This document shows, in pieces, positions 14,180 to 26,192 of a DNA stretch of 64,000 nucleotides; position 1 is the first letter of the stretch, and every line of letters begins with the position of its first letter. The notes beneath the pieces were generated by a model. It searched no databases and was not told where the DNA came from. It worked only from the letters and a program-made list of their open reading frames with translations. The position numbers and the translations under genes were made by a program. Source of the DNA: Vanessa cardui (lineage: Eukaryota > Arthropoda > Insecta > Lepidoptera > Nymphalidae); contig NC_061124.1 of assembly GCF_905220365.1 (NCBI RefSeq), forward strand, positions 4,032,501 through 4,096,500, read 5' to 3'.

Positions 14180-14339
14180 ATGAGGCCCCCTACGGACTAC
14201 GATGGTACGAGGTTACCCGCGGAGGCGGAAGAGGGAGACCCGAGGGCACCAGCGATGATGATTTGCGCAAGGTTGGCTGGACGAGCTATTATCAGAGTTG
14301 TAGGCAGGTGTGAGGATGCGCAAGAGAATAGCCAACTAG
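14180..14339 (+). CDS. LRRC20: LRRC20-like, distal alternative first exon (1a)
   Basis: ATG at 14180, 53 codons, then donor CTAG|GTTAGT leaving phase 1, the phase needed by the exon at 20196. Its C-terminal end, RVVGRCEDAQENSQL, matches exon 1b (RVILRCENAQETQEL) closely, so the two are related and interchangeable. The extra N-terminal part is polar, with no signal peptide or membrane span. Spliced to the common exons it gives about 212 residues. Translation could instead start at the MM pair further in (ATGATG at about 14252), closer to the family length. It could also be a first exon left over from a duplicated gene. Confidence 0.65.
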
Positions 14340-17300
14340 GTTAGTAATTCTTTGTTTGTTTGCGTTGTTTTGATCTGCCGTCGTGAATCAATAATTTACA
14401 AAGACCATCAAATATAAAGTTTATTACATTAAATAAAATTTAAAAATAAAAATTAAAAAACAAAAAAGCAGAATTGTTTCTTGAAAAATACTAAAGACAA
14501 TTTCGAATGAAATACGACATAATAGAGTTTTGAAAAATATTTCAAAGATTTATTCTGATTAATTGCCTTTAATTAAATATTTGTTTGAAATATGTATCTA
14601 GTTGTTTTAAATTCTGTAAAATCTATAATTATTTTCTACGTAATATTTGCTCTACATTTATTTAAACGCTTTAATACACACTTTTTTAATTATACTTTCT
14701 GTATGTTCTTAATGTACAACTTATATACAATTAAATTAGGAATATATAGATTCATTAGAACATATTAAAAAAAAAACTTAAAACGTACACGGTCTTCGTT
14801 TGTTTAAAAAACAATAACAATAAGAAAACAATTAATTTTCACGTAAACATTATTTGATAAGGTTCATTAAACCATCCTAAAAACACCGTTTACGATTTAC
14901 CTAATCGCTTTGTTCACCTACTTCATTTACGTCTGTGAATATTATCTTATCTTGGCAACTACGTCGTATGAAACTCAAATAAAATCATATGCGACTGTAA
15001 AGAAACTGACCGTTATTGAACTAGGTTACGTATTGTGGGTCGAATCGTTAAGCAATATCTTGTCAATGAACTGATCGTGAACGACCTTGACCCACTATCT
15101 ATTATTAAAATGAAACTAGGTATTATACTAATCTGCCAAATATATATTTTTTTAATATCAAAATCTATGTTAATTTTTTTTTTAATAAGGACGCGAAATC
15201 ATATGTCGATGACTTAAAAAATATCACTATCAAGATAATTTTATAATAAACGAATCGAGGCTAATTAATTAATAATAATTTAGTCCATCATTATTTTGTT
15301 TACATCGAGCCTCGAACTTTAGCTATGATTTAGGTTCAAAAGTAACGTTAAAAATAAATATTTAGACATACAATAAAGAACCGTATAAAATAAAACTGCG
15401 AGACACAATTTCAATTCTCAGCAATTTTCTAAAAAAGCTGTCAGTTGAAAAATCGATATTTTATTAAAATACAAAACTTATTTAATATACGACAATTTTC
15501 AGTAAGACAGAGCCAAGTTTGTAGTATATTATCTTAAAACTAAATTAATTTAGTAAAACTAAAAATGTAACTTAACCCTCCTCTTTTAGTAACATTATAA
15601 AGCTTTATAAAGAGTCAAATTCGTAACCTACCAAATTAGATTGCGCTCTATACCAGAAAGAAATACAATAACAATTCCATGCTTTTACCTCTTATACTTT
15701 CCGTATTCAATTAAAATATATGTGATTTTTAATGTAACATTACATAGTATTTTGTTGATTATACTTGAAACAGTTGTAACGTCTAATATTGTAGTATGGA
15801 GTTACATTATGTATTAGGTACTATGTTGTAACATTGTGTTAAATTTCAACTAAATGCGAAAACCGTATAATCATAAGTCATTAATTGTGATGTAAACCGT
15901 TCGTTTGGATCAAAATTTAAATTTTGTCCCAGATTCTACTTTAATCTATGTTAGTTACAATCCATAAATAAATTACCAAAAAATGTATGTATATTTGTAA
16001 GCAGATTTATGTAATAATGGTTATAATTAATGGCGTTATTTAAATCTGCCATTGACATTTCACTAACATATAATATATATCGTATATATTTACGATATGA
16101 TGATACTATGTAATTTTAATATGATATAAAGCCACCACTTCAATATAACATAAATATTAAAGAAAACTTAATATCGTAATATTGAATTTCTTAGTAATGA
16201 ACATTTTATTGTTGAAATAGTTTTTGATAGTAATAGCTGTCGAGGAGTACTTGTGATATTTTAATAAATATAGTCGATTGCATCATTAAGGTTTCCGCTT
16301 TCCAACATCATGGATCGAACGCAACGAAGCAAGTCACCATCAGCTTAGTTGTAAAATAGTCAATTCAATTTCTTTATTTATTTATTTTAAGCCTTTTAGT
16401 ATATTATGGTATAAACTACAACTGACCATAGATAAACATTAACCGAACTACCGTATTTTGCGTCATAATGACTCTACTATTTAATGATCGCGTAATAGCT
16501 TTCCACGAGCGCCAGTTTTTGTCAGATGTTAAATACGTTGTTAAGAAACCACGAGAAAACCATGACGAAATTGAATGAATTGGGCTTTCGATTTTATATA
16601 ATATTTAACTCATACTTGAAGGAATATTATTATTGATTAAAAAAGAAAGTCATTAAATTAGGCGTATGTTTATGAGTCATTTGATATAAATAATAATTTA
16701 TTTTTTCTAAAGCTTTATTCATTTTTGGGTATATATTTGGAAACATTTTACATTAATAAAAATATAAATGCATGTCTTTGTTTATATCTCAGGTATAAAC
16801 AATATAAAAGTAATATAATGAAAATGTTAATCTTTAGCCTACATTTCGTAAATAAAAAAAATATGGCGCAAAAATGTTGTAACTTTCGAGGTCAGTTCTA
16901 CGGCGATCTTTTTAATGTTTTAGTTAACGAAAATAATATATTTTTGAAATCATTTTTAATTAAATTAACAGCTGTTTAATTTATGATGGGTTCTTCTCGT
17001 AAATAAGCCTTAACTTCGTACCATTTATTTTGCAATGTTGTTGTTGTATTGTATTGAGAACAGTATTTAAAATAATACCATTTATTATACTATATTCTTA
17101 TGTATTATTATATAGTGGTTATCTAACATGGCTCTATCGACGTTTAAACCATTACTTTGTCTGAAACCTTTAATTAACTTATATTTATTAGTAGTTCTTG
17201 AACAGTAAAAACAAAAGTAAGTGAAATGATACGGAAGTTTTAAGCAAATTAAATTTTCACAGTTATGACGTCGTTAGGGATGACATGGTCATAAAGACTC

Positions 17301-19895
17301 GAAATATTAATTAAAAATTAAATGATACTATTTGGCAGCTTTCGTAGACGTTCGTAATCTCTATTATTAGTGTAACGTACCTACTTAACGTTATTTGAAG
17401 AAGGGAGTCTAGTGCGCAGTAGCTCGTAGGTAAGCGTGAGTAAGGACAGCCACGCGACCCGCCGGTTTCGTTTGCGTGTACCTAATCAGAAACTGTGTTA
17501 TAAATCCTTGACTTCGATGTGTTTCGTTCTTTAATAAAATAGCAATCATATTAAAACGAAACTTACCTTAAAATCAATTGTTAATATTCGTTAAAGAGTA
17601 TTAGGAAACTCTAAATTTAAGGGAGAGCCTTGCATTCGTTGAATTACTTATTTTATAGTAATTCAAACAATCCATTATGTCGCAATCCTACAGCTAATTG
17701 TTAAATCGGAAAAAAAGCCTATTTAAGTGGATTGATACGCGTAGCTTAGTTCATTAAATGTAATCTAAGCTAGTTTTTTTAGAGTTTCCTCATTCTATAT
17801 TGCATCCATATCAACTCCCGGAAGACAAATCGTACGAGCACAATGAATGTTCCAACATGCGGAAGGCGCGCGTCACATGGATTTATTGCGTGTTCCATAC
17901 GAATATGTCTTAGCACTTGTCTACACATACATGTGATTTGATCGATTTAGAACATCCTCGGCCAGTATACGATGACTTATAAACACGAACTCTAGCAGAG
18001 AACGCGTTGGCCTTAGTTGAACAATTTCTGCCATATATAGCCAAACTGGCGGCTTGAGGTCACTGCTCGTTAAATATACTTCCGTCTTGGATAATCGTGT
18101 ATGGTATGATTCAATGAAACGTTAAAAGTAAAACTTTTCACAATTTTATTGGTCAATAAAATAACAATAAATATTTTTCACACCTCGTTACGAAGACTCT
18201 GAGAGATCAAATAATAAAAGTTGAAAGATATTCAAATCTTAAGTATTTAAATAAACATACGTAAATGTTTATATAAGAAGTATATGTTAAAGATAATTAA
18301 GAGCAACTGTTATTCCATGCGTCTTTGATTTAAAAAATACACATTTTACATACATTTTCATTTTTTTTTTTTAATTTGTCTAACAAGAATATTATATTTT
18401 TATGGTAAGTGAGCTAGTTTAACTACTTGCAAAGTACATAATAGGTTGGTGGCGCAATATTGTTTCAAAGTATGGTTTATATTTTTACCGCACCAATGTC
18501 TATGGATGGTGATCCCTAATTTTCATCAGGCGACCCATTTAGTTTTTATCTTATAATCTTATGTAGAAATAGTATAGGTAGGTACCTCGTACCTTGCACT
18601 AGATAGATAAACATAGTATAAATTATTGATTTTATCAGCACAACTCTTTTTTTTTCAAATGAAAACTATTTCAATATCTATAATGCTATTCCATAGTAAG
18701 TAATATGTCGGGGAAAAAATAGTGATATGAGATATCCAAAAACGATCAGATTCAATCAACATCAGTCAGATATACAATTTTACCTATCCCGCAGAGTTAA
18801 GTCTTCATGTAGATCATAAATGAGACAACTAACAATTCTAATATAAAGAAAATTCTTTATAAGTAATATATCATAATGTATGTTGTTTATCTATAGTTAG
18901 CCTAACATTTTGTTTTCTTAAGTAGGGTTAGCACTACGCTTTTTCTTTTAAAACCAATCATATCTTAAAAACCAATTTTATAACAATTTATGATGCATTA
19001 ATTATATCCTCATTAATAGCTATTACGCCGCCAAGCTTAAAAGTATTATAATTTAAAATAAGCAAATAAGTTAATATCAAAGTTACCCTTAATTTAGACA
19101 GGAGATAATTAAAACAATCGTAAATATATACGAAAAATTAAAAAAGAGTTGAAATTAAAAAAACAATTATATTAAAAGCTTTTATCTTACACCATTATTA
19201 TTATTTATATGAAATGTATTTTCGTGAATTAATTAAACAAACAATTTTCCCATGCCCACAGTTGTGTATCAGTGTTCAAGAAAACGTTAGCTAAAAAGTA
19301 TTTTGCTTGATAATTTGAAAACTAACGCTTAGACCGATTTTGATTAAAATATAGTTCTAGTATAATTAATTATAATGTTTTCATCTTTATATAATATATA
19401 TAAACAAACCCAATTTCATTTTCTGAAATATATTTTTGTATTTTCGATGGATGAAGTGTCATAATTACCTGTCAGCCTCAGATGTCAATACGTCAAATCT
19501 TAACTAACAACTGTCAGTGTCAAAATAAGAATTAGAAGTAATGCCACAAAAATGTCGCAAAAATAATTATTTCAAAAACAATTAAATATCTCAGAACTAA
19601 AATAGATTTTTTTTTATTCAAATATTATTACGGTATCAAAACTAACTATAAAATATGTACATTTACACACATTTAAAACTTTAGGTTAGACAAAAAGTTA
19701 AAACACAAGTAACATTTCGTAAACACTTATAAATAGAATCTTGAGAAACTAGAGGCTTGTAACAGTAAAGTGTTAAAAATACTCACTCGCTTGTTCCGAT
19801 TTAAATATTTCTGATATTAGAATTTTTAATAGGTCAAGTAGCTATCACCAAAAGTTATATTTTCAAAGTGTTCTTAATAAATATAATCATTAACA
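14340..19895 (+). other. 5.5 kb interval between alternative first exons
   Basis: No coding exon is supported. The region is AT-rich. A degenerate repeat-C fragment sits at about 18415-18550. Two small GC-richer patches (about 17400-17480 and 17815-17890) could be regulatory or untranslated exons; the first contains GTAG|GTAAGC, a good donor with no open frame that would show coding. The 12-mer CTGTCAGTGTCA occurs at 19511-19522, upstream of exon 1b. Confidence 0.5.
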
Positions 19896-21135
19896 ATGGC
19901 ACTAGCAGTCACACGAGTGATTTTGAGGTGTGAAAATGCACAAGAAACTCAGGAATTAGGTAACCTCATTTTATATTGGTAGTAAAAAATATGGTACAAG
20001 TACAGTATTTAGCATATTAGTGTTTATCTTTTAAGTAAAACAATTTAAACTCATTTAATATATTGTAACTAAGTCAACTAAGTAGTAAATATACATAATG
20101 ATGATGGTTTCTTCACTTATATGATTATAAAATCCTTTAAAAGCAAACAATGTTTACTTTTCATATATATATAATTTTTTGTTCAATTGTTTCAGATCTG
20201 TCAGAATGTCAGCTAATGCAAGTACCTGATGCAGTATACCACCTCATGCGACACACCGAGCTCAAGAGCTGCGACCTCAGTGGGAATGTTATTACAAAGA
20301 TTCCACCAAAGTTCACTGTCAAATTTAGTTTAATCACAGGTAAGATGGCACAAAATAAATTAAGATCTGTTGACCTATTAATAATCCATAATTATTATAT
20401 ATAATAGTCACTTTTTATGAAACTAAACTAGTGCCAAACAATGTTTATAATTAAGCTCATAGATAAGAGAAATATTTGTGCTACTATTTAAACAAAAATG
20501 ATTATATTAAAAACTAATGAAAATATGATGACTTATAAAATATATATATATTTTTAATTTCAGATCTAAACCTATCAAATAATCAAGTAGCCAAGCTACC
20601 AGATGAACTCTGCACATTGGCGTGTTTGCAGCGCTTGGACATCTCGCACAACACATTTGTGGCTCTACCAGCCATCGCCTGCCAGTGCCCAAGTCTACAC
20701 ACATTATTAGCACACCATAATCAAATCATAGGTGCCTAATTTCATTTCTATTTTTATATTAATAAAGGTAATTTTTTTATTTGATATAAGATATTTTTTT
20801 CATACAAAAAAAAATATCTTAATACAAATCAAACCAAAGCTGTATTTCTTACATTGTAATTCAAATCAATCACTGATTTAACTTCAGATATGAAGCATGT
20901 TCATCAAATGCTGATCCTTAATTTTAAAGCAATTTCACTAAAATTAATATATTTTTTCTCAATTGCAGAAGTAGATGTGGACAGATTAGCAAGATCTCGA
21001 GCCCTTGAATATGTAGACCTAAGTGACAATCCCATTCCACCTCGAACATATGAAGAGTTAAAGCAGCTGAGCCGACCTTCAATATCTATTTCAGAAAGAG
21101 AAAAAGAAGACTGGGAGGAAGATCTCATCATGTAA
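19896..21135 (+). CDS. LRRC20: LRRC20-like leucine-rich-repeat protein, proximal isoform
   Basis: Exons 19896-19959, 20196-20339, 20564-20731 and 20969-21135 join in frame (543 nt, 180 residues plus TAA), close to the 184 residues of human LRRC20. The N-terminus (RVILRCENAQETQELD LSECQL) matches the family pattern of a short amphipathic lead followed by 'L.L.EC.L..'. LRR units follow: LKSCDLSGNVITKIPPKF, LNLSNNQVAKLPDEL, LQRLDISHNTFVALP, LHTLLAHHNQI and LEYVDLSDNPIPP, then an acidic tail EREKEDWEEDLIM. Three introns are in the same phase (1), each cutting at the start of an LRR-type 'DL' unit. The family has no established biochemical function. Poly(A) signals AATAAA are at 21529-21534 and 21983-21988. 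Confidence 0.88.
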
Positions 21136-21982
21136 AAGATTTAACTTCCTGTGTACAAGACTTACATTCATCTTAATAGATAAGCGAAGTGTAGGGACTG
21201 GTGCAATTAGGCATCAACAAGATGGGTATGATACCTGGTCCTAACTCAACTGTGATTTAGCCTTGTGCAAAGAGAACTTTATTAAGTTTCTTAAGCATGT
21301 AGTTAAATAAGCGTAACAAAATGAAGTGTAAATGGTTTTCTATTAGGAATATATTCATAAATATAAATGTTACACTATGTGCTCAAGAATTTTGTACTCA
21401 GTAAAACAAACTATAAGAGAGATGACATAGACATGTATGTACAGCATGTTTACGATTATTCATATTTTTATATAATTTTTTTATTAAAAATTGTGATTAT
21501 TTTATATTTTGATGTTAAAATAATTTTTAATAAAAGTAACTAGATCAACTATGAGTTGATCTTTTTCTTTTTATTGAATACTAGTCGTTTATAATAATTA
21601 GATAAGTATTAATGATTTGTATTATTCTAACAATTTACTTTTGTATTAGAAAATTTATAAAAATAGAAGATTTTAATCTTACCTTATCTTTTAAAATAAT
21701 GGATTGGTATTTGGTACTTAAAACAAGAATTATTTTTTAAAATTTATTCGAAATAAAATTTGTTTTGTTCATTAAACTACCTAGCCTATAATAGTGCTAG
21801 TTTTTATATTTTTCGGTTATTTTTAGACATAAATTTACTTTTTCACTTTTATACACATTCAATTTTTTAAAGATTACATTTAAATGTTGAAATGTGTATG
21901 TATTGCAATGCCTTAATTATGTTTAAATTGTGGATCATTGTATTACAACAGTCCATTACACTATTATGCACTTTACAAAAGC

Positions 21983-21988
21983 AATAAA
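21983..21988 (+). terminator. candidate LRRC20 poly(A) signal
   Basis: AATAAA in an AT-rich 3' flank, about 850 bp after the stop; an earlier one is at 21529-21534. Which is used cannot be told from the sequence. Confidence 0.4.
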
Positions 21989-22102
21989 AGCTTCTGATAT
22001 TTTATGAGTTTTAATGATTTTTTTTATATAAATAAATTTTATTTATCAGCGGTTTAGTGTTTTCAATAAAACGGGCCTTATCAAACAAACTAGTTGAAAT
22101 TA

Positions 22103-22155
22103 TCATATTTGTCACTTAAGACTAAAAGTCCTTTAGTCTTAAGTGACAAATATGA
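22103..22155. repeat. perfect inverted repeat 1 (24-bp arms)
   Basis: Arms 22103-22126 and 22132-22155 are exact reverse complements around a 5-base loop (AGTCC). The arms begin TCATATTTGTCACTTAAGAC. It lies downstream of LRRC20 and is not part of any repeat family seen elsewhere in the window. Confidence 0.95.
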
Positions 22156-22167
22156 AAAGTCCTAAAA

Positions 22168-22214
22168 GTTGCGTAAACAGCTAAACCATATACTGGTTTA
22201 GCTGTTTACGCAAC
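22168..22214. repeat. perfect inverted repeat 2 (21-bp arms)
   Basis: Arms 22168-22188 and 22194-22214 are exact reverse complements around the loop TATAC. The arm begins GTTGCGTAAACAGCTAAACC. It starts only 12 bp after inverted repeat 1. Confidence 0.95.
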
Positions 22215-22347
22215 CCCTTTTTATAGTTTTTGTGAGACAAATATATATCAGATGGTTAGACTAGTCTTGCGTACATGCAAATAAATTTAAAAATAATAAA
22301 TTGCGAAGTGGCAAATATAATAAAGCATCGTGATACTATTAAATGAT

Positions 22348-22373
22348 GTATTCCGTATATATTTACGGAATAC
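22348..22373. repeat. inverted repeat 3 (10-bp arms)
   Basis: GTATTCCGTA (22348-22357) and TACGGAATAC (22364-22373) are reverse complements around a 6-base loop. It is third in the cluster with the two longer hairpins. Confidence 0.9.
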
Positions 22374-22755
22374 GTCCAATAAAATGTCATACGAATAAAA
22401 AAAAAGCAGTTGATATTTAGGTATAAAAAAATAGTTCAATTATTCAAATTGATTGTCACTCAATCGATTGTACAGATGTGAAGATATATCTTGAGTAATT
22501 TTGGCGTCAAAACTTGTAGTCCAATTATGATATAAATATAATAATGATAATGAATGATTCAAAAATTCTACAATAAAATTAAAATTATCCTAATTTGTTG
22601 TTGTTATTTGTTCAGACTCTGAACTTCAAGGTCTGGTTTTGGATTGGCAACTGACCTCAGTTTCCAATCTACGAAATACTAGGATTGTTACGTCCAGTTT
22701 TAAATATTTTTCTAAAAAGTTCCCACTAGAACTTAAAAATAAATGAAAAACTATC

Positions 22756-22767
22756 CTGTCAGTGTCA
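22756..22767 (+). promoter_or_regulatory. CTGTCAGTGTCA 12-mer upstream of ATP5MK copy 1
   Basis: The same 12-mer occurs at 19511-19522 upstream of LRRC20 exon 1b. Here it lies 78 bp before an ATG. It may be a core promoter or initiator-type element shared by the two promoters; no binding factor can be named from the sequence. Confidence 0.35.
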
Positions 22768-22844
22768 TATAATGATATTATAAAATAGATATACGACGCC
22801 TATTTTATAAATGTATCTAAAGAACGTATTATAATATAACAATA

Positions 22845-23269
22845 ATGGCAGGACCAGATGATGACCCTAATTTAAAAGGTTTTACTCGATATTTTAATAG
22901 TCAAACTAATAGAGGAAGAGCTAATGTAAGCAAAACTTTTATTACAACAATTACAATTTATAAAATAAACTGCTATCACATCCATTTCTCTGTCTAATAC
23001 AGAATGGATATAAGCTTTTACCAAAGCTTACTGTGATTCGTAAGAAAAGATTAGATGTTAGTAGATTGGATATCAATCACAATCAAAATATTTTAAATGT
23101 ACTGTTTTATCATATTTTCCTAAGAACTTCGAATTATTTTTTGTAATAACTAGGCTTTTTTATTATAAACTTATTTTTCCAGGTTTCAAAAGTAACAATG
23201 GGAAGTGTAGCGTTATATTATATCTATCATAAATATTACAAGACTAAAAAGAAGCCGAAACTAGAATAA
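22845..23269 (+). CDS. ATP5MK: ATP synthase subunit k (DAPIT/USMG5) paralogue 1, divergent
   Basis: Two exons, 22845-22925 and 23183-23269 (TAA), 55 residues. The N-terminus is the family signature: MAGPDDD, then LKGFTRYFNSQTNRGRAN, followed by one short hydrophobic segment (GSVALYYIYHKYY) and a basic tail (KTKKKPKLE). Subunit k is a small single-span inner-membrane protein of mitochondrial F1Fo ATP synthase that helps dimer stability (family knowledge). The intron falls after the AN of GRAN, exactly as in the copy next door. The second exon is unlike that copy: a Tyr-rich membrane segment instead of the ATYAFFG-type one. It could be a diverged tissue-specific isoform or a gene under weak constraint. 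Confidence 0.85.
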
Positions 23270-23603
23270 TCCTTTTTTTTATACTAATATTTTTAAAATC
23301 AAAATTCTAATTTCTTTAAAACACATTTGGAAATAGAAGATTTAGTTGAAACAAACAACTTACAAAAACATATGTTCAAAATGTATAATTAAAATCCTGG
23401 TTGAAACGAAACGTGTTTTCATCTCTCTGACAATCAGCCGTCCAGCCGATACAGTTTCTTTGGAGGTTGTAATTACGTAAGGGTAAAATTTTACATACAG
23501 GTACATTTTTATAATTTGAAGTACGCCTAATTTAGAAATAATATAAATTGATGGTTGCAATTTTCAATTAAATTTTGTATCATTGTGCTGTTATAATTTT
23601 AGA

Positions 23604-24053
23604 ATGGCTGGAGGAGATTCCGTTGATGAATCCCAATTGAAGGGTTTTTCAAAATATTTTAACAGTATGACAAATCGCGGCAGGGCTAATGTAAGTATTA
23701 AAATTAAAGGTTTTTATTGTTTGTCGCATTGTGCTAGATTTTGTTATATTGTAAATTTCAATGATGAAGTGAGTAACTTTATAAACATCTTATAATACTA
23801 CGTAACAATAGTTCCAATCACATGCCCTGACAAATAATATTAGAAAAAATCGAATCATCAATCTTTGATTAAAAATATTTTTTTAACAAAAATATTTCCA
23901 AAGGATAACTTATGAAGTACACTGAATATGTGTATGCATATATCATGCTGTGAATTAAAAAAATATTTTCTTTTTCAGACGGCAAAGGCTACATATGCCT
24001 TCTTTGGTGTAGTTATATTATATTTCACACTCAAGCCAAAGTCTAAGAAGTAA
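23604..24053 (+). CDS. ATP5MK: ATP synthase subunit k (DAPIT/USMG5) paralogue 2
   Basis: Two exons, 23604-23690 and 23979-24053 (TAA), 53 residues. It begins MAGGDSVDESQLKG, then FSKYFNSMTNRGRAN, with the membrane segment ATYAFFGVVILYFTLK and end PKSKK. This fits the conserved family pattern (KYFNS..T..GR.N...ATY, one span, basic end) better than copy 1, so it is probably the canonical gene. It starts 334 bp after the stop of copy 1. Poly(A) signals AATAAA are at 24145-24150 and 24202-24207. Confidence 0.9.
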
Positions 24054-26192
24054 TAACAAGTTACACTTGGATTTCCAGTATAATTTAAGTTAAGCCTTGT
24101 AATAATGGTTCCATCAGAAGAATTTTTAATTATTTAGTGCAAGTAATAAATCATGTAAAATGTAAAAGTTTATTATTTCATATTTTCATTAGGTTTAGTT
24201 AAATAAAAATACTTATTTCATAAATAATACTTTTATTTAAATTAATGGGTACAGATAATAAAGTAGCATAAAACATAATATTTGCAGATCCTCTACTGTA
24301 AGTCGTAATGAGACTTGATTGTTCCATCTTTGGTGGTGAAATTAATCATTTGAGTCTTTTTTTAATACTATATATCTACTACAGTTTATACATAATGATT
24401 TGTGCATACTGAGAATTTGATGTATAAACATTGTAATGCTAAATGAAAGCTCTAGCACCAACCTATCTGCTTGTTCAAATTGTTACACAAAAGAAATATC
24501 AAATATTCATATAAAAAGGCCTTAATATCATTTAACAAAAACCTTAACTAAACTTTCAGAATAATGTGTTCAAAGGCAAATTTTAAGCTGATAATACTGC
24601 AAGTAATAAAATTGATTATTATAAATATGTTTAATAATATCAAGCCCATTCCTAACCATGACTAGCTTAGTTTGCTCTACAAAATGCACCATCCTTTATA
24701 ATTCCTAACTATCAAAACCCCAATACAGTCTCTCAACATCTCGAATATTATCAATTGTTTAAAGGAATAAACATTTAAAATCAACTTGTCGATGTTTTTC
24801 TTTTATATATACTTTAAACAATCGATTTTCCATCATCACAGCATCAAAAGCTCTGATGTATAAAATTCCTTAATGAATACATTATTTTATAAAGAAGTCT
24901 CAGGAAATAAACCTCTACCATTTATATTCATCACCTTTCCAAGTGTGGCTGTACACTATTGAAAAGTCAAACATTACACAAGTTTGATAAAAAATCCCAA
25001 AAGAGATAGAGGAAAAGACTATCGTGATAAGAAAATGCATACTTATAAAATTATATATTTGACAACAGGTATATTAAAATAGATTCCATTATTCATTTAT
25101 AGTTAAAAACAAGTAGGATAAAAAATATTAAGCTTAATGAGATTGTGTATTTTTAGGAAAGAGGAGATAGATTAGACAATACTTTATCGTTGCTGATATT
25201 CATTAAAATAGAAGAAAGCGTATACTAGAATCATAAGGCTACTTCAGTGTCACACATATCAAGCATCAATTTCTTATATATTATGGATGGAATGCTTATA
25301 TAAGAAAAAGCATGATAACTCGTCTTTTACACATTTGACATATACTCCCAAGAACATTCCACAATGGGACGTCACAACTTAATACTTCATTGTGTAAGCA
25401 AAGCCTACATAATGTTTTTCATCATAAAAATAATTTGTATAAAATTAATGATATGACCAAAATTTGTCATTTACTGCATTATATTCTTAAATCTAATAAA
25501 TAATAATATCAATGTTATAATGAGTATTTAAAACTTTCGGCTTTTTTTTTACAATAGATGTACTATTTTTAAACAAAGAAAAGTTTTAAATAAGTATAAC
25601 AAAGCACAAGCCACTCTATGTGTGTATAATTTATAATATACTAAAGTGCCAAATATTCTTATTACCGTAAAGCTAGATTGATCTTCATTACAATAAGGGA
25701 AATAAGTTAAAATGTTGCAGTATTTTTAATCATTTCAACAGTATTCTATGTAGAGATCTAAATTATTTCGTTAAAAAATTTGACATGTTTTCTTAAAATA
25801 TATTCATTCAAATATTTTCCATTCAACTTACAAAATGGCCGCCGATAAAATATTTCCGCTGGCAGCATCTGAGCGTCAGTATATTCATATGCCTATATTA
25901 CGTTAAAAGTTTGTTCCATTGGATCAGGTCTTACGTATAGATTTCAAGACCATTGATGACATCGAAACATCGTCATGTAACTTTGCCGCTCTAAAACCAA
26001 GCATTCGATAATTAGCAAGTCGGGTTAATTTTGCCTACATAATTCAACTAAGAAAACAAATAATAATTAAAAAAAAAGTTAATTTCAGAATCTTCGCAAT
26101 ATTCGTTATTGATAGTTTTGTGTCTTAATTAGACTTCAGCGTAGTTTAGAGTAGAAAAGTTGCGTGACGGTATGTGTTGGTTACGTAAGCGG
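24054..26192. other. tail-to-tail spacer, probable long HERC2 3' UTR
   Basis: No coding frame is supported. The only clear minus-strand AATAAA (plus-strand TTTATT) downstream of the HERC2 stop is at 24232-24237, about 25 bp past the last plus-strand signal of ATP5MK copy 2. If it is used, HERC2 has a roughly 1.95 kb AT-rich 3' UTR and the two transcripts end in or near one another. Confidence 0.45.
24202..24237. terminator. convergent poly(A) signals of ATP5MK copy 2 and HERC2
   Basis: Plus-strand AATAAA at 24202-24207 (also 24145-24150) and minus-strand AATAAA at 24232-24237 face each other. They are consistent with tail-to-tail transcripts that end within about 35 bp or overlap. Confidence 0.4.

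Noticed and set aside
16725..16979. 84-residue frame on the plus strand in the LRRC20 intron
   Set aside because: AT-rich composition (Asn, Ile, Lys, Phe) as expected of random AT-rich DNA; no conserved motif.
22103..22214. Reading the perfect palindromes as a bacterial-style terminator or CRISPR unit
   Set aside because: The DNA is clearly eukaryotic and there is no repeat-spacer array; two different hairpins are not direct repeats.
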